Shown: positions 59,322 through 64,000 of the stretch, one piece after another
Layout of the letters: each line of letters begins with the position of its first letter
Numbering within the stretch: position 1 is the stretch's first letter
DNA from: Glaciecola blandensis
GTDB lineage: Bacteria; Pseudomonadota; Gammaproteobacteria; Enterobacterales; Alteromonadaceae
Direction: 5' to 3'
Assembly (NCBI RefSeq): GCF_031846165.1
Contig: NZ_JAVRIE010000002.1
Span: 186,001 to 250,000 of the forward strand
DNA length: 64,000 bases
Translations under genes and position numbers: made by a program
Notes under the pieces: generated by a model
What the model was told of the DNA's origin: nothing
The model's database searches: none
The model's input: the letters and a program-made list of their open reading frames with translations, nothing else

Positions 59322-61895
59322 ATGGCAGAGCTAAACGACACTAGTATTCAGACAATCCCCAAAGATGATGTACTCGTTATCGGTAATGGTATGGTTGGAC
59401 ACCATTTTGTCGATCAACTTCGCGCACAACACCCTGCATGTAGCATTCGAGTGTTGTCAGGTGAACCCAGATTAGCTTACGACAGAGTGCACTTGTCTGA
59501 GTTTTTTAGTGGTAAGACAGCAGATGAGCTGGCCATGACAAGTGCTGAATATTATCAGGACCTAAAAATTTCATTCCATACCGATGCTTGGGTTCAAGAA
59601 ATTAACAAAGAAGCAAAAGTAGTGACTACCCGGGATGGACAAAAATACGCTTACCAAAAACTGGTGCTAGCAACAGGGTCTTATCCTTTTGTCCCACCGA
59701 TACCGGGAAATCAACAAGAGCATTGCTTGGTGTATCGTACTATTGAAGACTTAGAAGCCATTCAAGCTTCAGCGAATGTCAGCAAGGTAGGTGTCGTTGT
59801 TGGTGGTGGTTTGCTTGGCTTAGAGGCTGCTAATGCCATTAAGGAAACTGGATTAGAAACCCACGTTGTGGAATTTGCCCCACAACTGATGGCTGTGCAA
59901 TTAGATGCGCCGGGTGGTCGCGTGCTTCGCGACAAAATCAATGAATTGGGCGTGAAAGTTCACACACAAAAAGCCACCACAGAAATAGTGCCCGGGGAAG
60001 ATTGCCGATATCGCATGAACTTCGCAGATGGCTCGCATTTAGAAACAGACATGATTTTATTTTCTGCGGGTATTCGTCCTAGTGACGCCCTCGCCAGAGA
60101 GTTCGATTTGTCTGTGGGAGAAAGAGGCGGCATCGAAATAAACAACTTCTGCTTAACCTCCGATCCAAGTATCTACGCAGTGGGTGAATGTGCGCTTTGG
60201 CAGCAACGTATTTTCGGCTTGGTTGCGCCTGGCTATACCATGGCTCGCGCAGCGGTATCTCATATTTTAAATGGCGACTCCCCAGACACGCTCACCTTTG
60301 AGGGGGCCGACATGAGCACGAAACTAAAACTAATGGGCGTTGAAGTGGGTTCCATTGGCGATGCTCATTCAAATACCGAAGGCGCTCTCTCTTATACTTA
60401 TGAAAATCAGGCTTTAGGTGTTTACAAGAAGATTGTTGTGGATGCCGAACAAACTACCTTACTTGGCGCTGTGCTAGTGGGTGACACTTCAGATTACGAT
60501 ACTTTATTACAATATGCCTTGAATGGGATTAGCTTACCAGAGTTTCCCGAGTCCTTAATTCTTCCTTCAACGGGTGACAGTGCGCCGGGCTTAGGGGCGG
60601 ACGCTTTGCCAATGACAGCCACTGTGTGTTCTTGCCACAATGTCTCTAAAGGTGATGTCATTGCTGCTATTGACGAAGGAAACTGTGACTTAGATAGTGT
60701 CAAAAGCTGTACGAAAGCCAGTTCTGGATGTGGTGGTTGTGCAGCATTGCTTAAAAACGTGGTAGATAGCGAGTTGGAAAAGCGCGGCGTAGAAGTGAAG
60801 AAAGATATTTGTGAGCATTTTGCCCATTCTCGTCAAGAGCTCTTCCATATTGTGAAAGTAGAAGGTATTCGTACCTTTGAGCAACTGATTGAAAAACATG
60901 GCAATGGTTTGGGATGTGAAGTGTGTAAACCAGCCGCTGCATCAATTTTTGCTTCGGTTTACAACGAATTTGTTCTCGATAAGTCACATATCGGATTACA
61001 GGACACCAACGATACCTATTTGGGGAACATGCAAAAAGACGGCACTTATTCTGTTGTTCCACGTGTTCCTGGTGGCGAAATAACGCCAGAAAAACTGATA
61101 TTGCTAGGCGAAGTTGCCAGAGACTATGCGCTGTATACCAAAATTACCGGTGGTCAGCGAGTTGATCTCTTCGGTGCTCGCGTCGAAGACCTTCCCGATA
61201 TTTGGCAGCGCTTGGTCGATGGTGGTTTTGAAACAGGCCACGCGTACGCTAAAGCGCTTCGCACAGTTAAGTCATGTGTTGGAAGTACATGGTGTAGATA
61301 CGGGGTTCAAGATTCAGTAGGACAAGCCATTGACCTAGAAAACCGTTACAAAGGTTTACGAGCTCCCCATAAAATTAAGTTTGCTGTCTCAGGCTGCACA
61401 AGAGAATGCGCTGAAGCTCAGAGCAAAGATATTGGTGTCATTGCGACTGATAATGGTTGGAACTTATATGTATGCGGAAATGGCGGCATGAAGCCGCGAC
61501 ACGCAGATTTGTTTGCGACCGACTTAGACAGTGAAACCTTAGTTAAATATATCGACCGTATTTTATCCTTCTACGTGAAAACAGCCGACCGTTTACAGCG
61601 AACCTCTGTCTGGATGGACAATATGGAAGGCGGTCTAGCGTATCTTCAAGACGTTATTATCAATGACTCTTTGGGTATTGCTGCGGAGCTCGAGGCACAA
61701 ATGGAAACGGTGGTCGATACGTATCAATGCGAATGGAAAACGGCCATTGAAGATCCTGAATCCCGCAAACGGTTCCGTCAATTTGTGAATAGTAAAAACC
61801 AAGATGACAATATTACTTTTGTGCAGGAGCGTGGGCAAATTAGACCGGCTACTGAAGCAGAGAAGAAATCCATCAACGTAGTTGAACTGGCGTAA
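59322..61895 (+). CDS. nirB: Assimilatory nitrite reductase large subunit NirB
   Basis: An 857-residue NAD(P)H nitrite reductase that reduces nitrite to ammonium. N-terminal FAD/NAD(P)H domains (VLVIGNGMVGHHFVDQL, 18-34; VGVVVGGGLLGLEAANA, 156-172), BFD-like [2Fe-2S] Cys436-x-Cys438 and Cys470-x2-Cys473, a second GCEVCKP-type segment, TGGQRVDLFGA, and the siroheme/[4Fe-4S] set C-x5-C (CVGSTWC) and C-x3-C (CTREC). It has a strong AGGAAAC site and is followed by nirD after 11 bases. Regulated by the leader described above. Confidence 0.96.
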   Translation: MAELNDTSIQTIPKDDVLVIGNGMVGHHFVDQLRAQHPACSIRVLSGEPRLAYDRVHLSEFFSGKTADELAMTSAEYYQDLKISFHTDAWVQEINKEAKVVTTRDGQKYAYQKLVLATGSYPFVPPIPGNQQEHCLVYRTIEDLEAIQASANVSKVGVVVGGGLLGLEAANAIKETGLETHVVEFAPQLMAVQLDAPGGRVLRDKINELGVKVHTQKATTEIVPGEDCRYRMNFADGSHLETDMILFSAGIRPSDALAREFDLSVGERGGIEINNFCLTSDPSIYAVGECALWQQRIFGLVAPGYTMARAAVSHILNGDSPDTLTFEGADMSTKLKLMGVEVGSIGDAHSNTEGALSYTYENQALGVYKKIVVDAEQTTLLGAVLVGDTSDYDTLLQYALNGISLPEFPESLILPSTGDSAPGLGADALPMTATVCSCHNVSKGDVIAAIDEGNCDLDSVKSCTKASSGCGGCAALLKNVVDSELEKRGVEVKKDICEHFAHSRQELFHIVKVEGIRTFEQLIEKHGNGLGCEVCKPAAASIFASVYNEFVLDKSHIGLQDTNDTYLGNMQKDGTYSVVPRVPGGEITPEKLILLGEVARDYALYTKITGGQRVDLFGARVEDLPDIWQRLVDGGFETGHAYAKALRTVKSCVGSTWCRYGVQDSVGQAIDLENRYKGLRAPHKIKFAVSGCTRECAEAQSKDIGVIATDNGWNLYVCGNGGMKPRHADLFATDLDSETLVKYIDRILSFYVKTADRLQRTSVWMDNMEGGLAYLQDVIINDSLGIAAELEAQMETVVDTYQCEWKTAIEDPESRKRFRQFVNSKNQDDNITFVQERGQIRPATEAEKKSINVVELA

Positions 61896-61906
61896 GGAAA
61901 AGATTT

Positions 61907-62290
61907 ATGACAACTGTAAGCGTTATAGAAAAACCTGCCGTCGCCCTAGTCGACGTATGTGCAGTGAGTGATCTCATCATAAACTCTGGTGTGTGTGCCC
62001 TTATTGATGAGCGCCAAGTGGCTATCTTTGCGATTCAAACACCAAGCTCAGAACAAAAAGAGGCGACACTCTCCGTGTATGCGCTTAGTAATTGGGACCC
62101 GATTGGAAAAGCGAATGTGATGTATCGTGGTTTGCTCGGTTCGATGCAACAGCAACCCATGATTTGTTCACCTCTTTACAAGCAACATTATTCTTTACTG
62201 ACAGGTCAGTGCTTCGAAGATGAGTCTGTGCACCTTGATGTGTACGAGTGTGTGATTGCTGACGATAAAGTTTGGATCAGTGTCGCGTAA
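61907..62290 (+). CDS. nirD: Nitrite reductase small subunit NirD
   Basis: A 127-residue NirD. The Rieske-like fold is seen without the [2Fe-2S] histidine-cysteine ligands; the expected blocks ALIDERQVAIFAIQ, VYALSNWDPIGKANVMYRGLLGS, MICSPLYKQHYSLLTGQCFEDESVHLDVYECVI are present. NirD partners NirB in the cytoplasm. AAGGAAAAG precedes the ATG; nasA starts 23 bases after its stop. Confidence 0.95.
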   Translation: MTTVSVIEKPAVALVDVCAVSDLIINSGVCALIDERQVAIFAIQTPSSEQKEATLSVYALSNWDPIGKANVMYRGLLGSMQQQPMICSPLYKQHYSLLTGQCFEDESVHLDVYECVIADDKVWISVA

Positions 62291-62313
62291 CGCGCACTAG
62301 GAATCTGCAGACA

Positions 62314-64000
62314 ATGAATACGTCTTTTGTAGCCTGCTCAAAACAAAGTACATGCCCTTATTGCGGTGTGGGTTGTGGCGTAGACGTAGACCTCTTAGAA
62401 ACTAATAAGTTTGCAAACAAAAGTCTGGAAGCTACCAACCTAAGCGGCAGTCGAGAACACCCTGCCAACTTTGGACGTTTGTGCGTAAAAGGGACACACC
62501 TATTAGAAACCACCTCACCTGAAGGACGTTTACTTGTGCCCAGCGTTAATGGACGTGAAGTTGAATGGGATGAGGCGACCGATCTGATTGCTCAAAAAAT
62601 GCAGGACACTATTGCCAAGCACGGACCTAACTCGGTTGCCTTTTATGTGTCCGGTCAGCTACTAACAGAGGACTATTATGTTGCAAACAAGCTCATGAAA
62701 GGTTTCATTGGTAGCGGCAACATTGATACCAACTCACGCCTTTGCATGTCATCTGCGGTTGCAGGATATAAACGCGCGTTTGGTGCAGATGCAGTGCCTT
62801 GTAATTACGAGGACTTGGAAATTGCTGATGTACTGGTGCTTGTTGGCTCAAATGCAGCTTGGACACATCCGGTTTTATTTCAGCGAATGGAACAAGCAAA
62901 AAAGCGCAAGCCAAACATGAAAGTAATTGTGGTCGACCCACGCAAAACAGCGACCGCCTCTTTAGCGGATATTGCACTACATATAAAACCAGGCACCGAC
63001 ACAATACTATTTAATGGCTTACTGAATTACCTTCGTGAAACTGAGGCCTTAGACCAAGCATTTGTAAAACGGCATACCAATAATTTTGCCGATTCTATCC
63101 GTTGTGCTGAATCCTATACTGTAGATGCAGTGAGTGAGCTTTGCGATGTTGCGCGAGAAAGTGTTGAGACTTTTTATGAAGCCTTTGCGACAAGCAAGCG
63201 CAGCGTTACTTTCTATTCGATGGGCGTAAACCAATCAGTTTCTGGCGTCGACAATGCCAATGCGATTATCAATTGCCATTTGGCTTCCGGACAAATAGGG
63301 AAGCCAGGCTGCGGCCCATTTTCAATCACCGGGCAACCCAACGCTATGGGCGGCAGGGAAGTGGGTGGATTAGCTAATATGTTGGCTGCTCATATGGACA
63401 TTGAGAATCCTCAGCACCATGATCTCGTTAGCCGTTTCTGGCACTCAAGCAAAGTCACATCGTCTCTTGGCCTAAAAGCAGTGGATATGTTTGACGCACT
63501 TGAAAGCGGGCAAATCAAGTTTATTTGGATAATGGCAACTAACCCGGTTGTGAGTATGCCAAATCGACAAAAAGTCGAGCGAGCTTTAGCGCAATGCGAA
63601 TTTGTAGTGGTATCTGATTGTGTCGCTAAGAATGATACTTTGGCCTTCGCAAATGTGGTGTTGCCAGCGACAGGTTGGGCAGAAAAAGACGGCACTGTGA
63701 CGAACTCTGAACGTAGGATATCACGTCAACGCGCTTTGTTTCCGCCGACAGGAAAAGCTCGTCATGATTGGCAAATAATCTCAGAAGTCGGGGTGAAAAT
63801 GGGATTTGAAAAGGCATTCTCATATTCTTCACCCGCTGAAATATTTGATGAACATGCCGCATTGAGTGCTTTCGAGAACAAAGGTTCTCGTGATTTTGAT
63901 TTGGCGGGTTTAGTGGGTATGACACCAAGCCAGTATGAACAATTATCGCCCATCCAATGGCCTGTGCGTTGGAGCAATAAACAAGATATACAGACTGCGC
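62314..64000 (+). CDS. nasA: Assimilatory nitrate reductase catalytic subunit NasA (3' end outside window)
   Basis: The first ~562 residues of a molybdopterin oxidoreductase; the frame runs off the window without a stop. The N-terminal [4Fe-4S] ligands Cys14, Cys17, Cys21 and Cys57 (CPYCGVGC ... NFGRLCVKG) and LCMSSAVAGYKRAFG, where Cys binds Mo, are typical of NarB/NasA. GINQSVSGVDNANAI-type MGD-binding blocks and GREVGGLANMLAAHMDI, typical of NasA, follow. It reduces nitrate to nitrite for NirBD in the cytoplasm. It is in the nirB-nirD-nasA order. Confidence 0.95.
   Translation, partial: MNTSFVACSKQSTCPYCGVGCGVDVDLLETNKFANKSLEATNLSGSREHPANFGRLCVKGTHLLETTSPEGRLLVPSVNGREVEWDEATDLIAQKMQDTIAKHGPNSVAFYVSGQLLTEDYYVANKLMKGFIGSGNIDTNSRLCMSSAVAGYKRAFGADAVPCNYEDLEIADVLVLVGSNAAWTHPVLFQRMEQAKKRKPNMKVIVVDPRKTATASLADIALHIKPGTDTILFNGLLNYLRETEALDQAFVKRHTNNFADSIRCAESYTVDAVSELCDVARESVETFYEAFATSKRSVTFYSMGVNQSVSGVDNANAIINCHLASGQIGKPGCGPFSITGQPNAMGGREVGGLANMLAAHMDIENPQHHDLVSRFWHSSKVTSSLGLKAVDMFDALESGQIKFIWIMATNPVVSMPNRQKVERALAQCEFVVVSDCVAKNDTLAFANVVLPATGWAEKDGTVTNSERRISRQRALFPPTGKARHDWQIISEVGVKMGFEKAFSYSSPAEIFDEHAALSAFENKGSRDFDLAGLVGMTPSQYEQLSPIQWPVRWSNKQDIQTA

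Overview
This window looks like a chromosomal stretch of a marine gammaproteobacterium, most likely of the order Alteromonadales (Alteromonas/Glaciecola-like). That is inferred from RecG and RsmJ of gammaproteobacterial type, an alginate lyase lipoprotein, a DUF3718 protein, a PEP-CTERM-like protein, a TrxC/ScsB/FeoAB complement and a nirBD-nas nitrate assimilation operon. No rRNA or tRNA gene was recognised, so the genus is not fixed.

Layout. 1-3.9 kb: recG (5' cut by the window), rsmJ, a Prx5-type peroxiredoxin, a small membrane methyltransferase that appears to start at ATC, and a HI0933-family flavoprotein. 4-16 kb: mixed envelope and signalling genes: a beta-barrel protein, a PAS-GAF-GGDEF diguanylate cyclase, a serine hydrolase lipoprotein, a TonB-like/VWA-PKD pair, a PEP-CTERM-like protein, yigZ, a GAF hybrid histidine kinase and an acyl-CoA synthetase. 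15.8-20.1 kb: a PL7 alginate lyase lipoprotein divergent from an uncharacterised secreted protein, then a large proline-rich lipoprotein. 21.3-24.9 kb: a three-gene, overlapping operon (RimK/RLAN ATP-grasp ligase, GNAT-C39 peptidase fusion, DUF155/RMD1 membrane protein) preceded by a 39-bp near-perfect palindrome. This is the best candidate for a poorly described system.

24.7-29.5 kb is an accessory patchwork. It holds a directly repeated segment (tail of the DUF155 gene plus an AhpD-like gene), a decayed IS91-type transposase, an AT-rich lipoprotein gene, a fragment of a GspE/PilB ATPase, and a complete IS3-family (IS407-like) element whose flanks show no target duplication. The two copies of the DUF155 tail differ only at synonymous sites, which suggests that one arrived by recombination with a diverged relative. 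To the right are the intact AhpD-like gene with a TetR regulator and a long palindromic operator, then a cupin-GST-DUF502 operon behind its own 18-bp palindrome.

33-47 kb: a LytS/LytTR two-component pair, an MSHA-like pilin, an AraC regulator divergent from a fatty-acid catabolism operon (acyl-CoA dehydrogenase, nitronate monooxygenase-like, enoyl-CoA hydratase), an AlkC/AlkD-like repeat protein, and an envelope thiol-redox cluster (ScsB/DsbD-like, redoxin, DUF4174). 47-58 kb: a serine hydrolase, an 18-bp tandem repeat grown from a dispersed palindrome, a GST, trxC, a Na+/H+ antiporter, an amine oxidase with a TetR regulator, several envelope proteins, feoAB with a Fur-box-like site, and nagA.

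59-64 kb: nirB-nirD-nasA, with nasA cut by the window end. The leader contains a sigma-54-like element, spaced repeats, two hexaloop hairpins of the ANTAR-target type and an intrinsic terminator just before the nirB ribosome binding site. Together these predict nitrate-responsive antitermination by a NasT/NasR-type protein.
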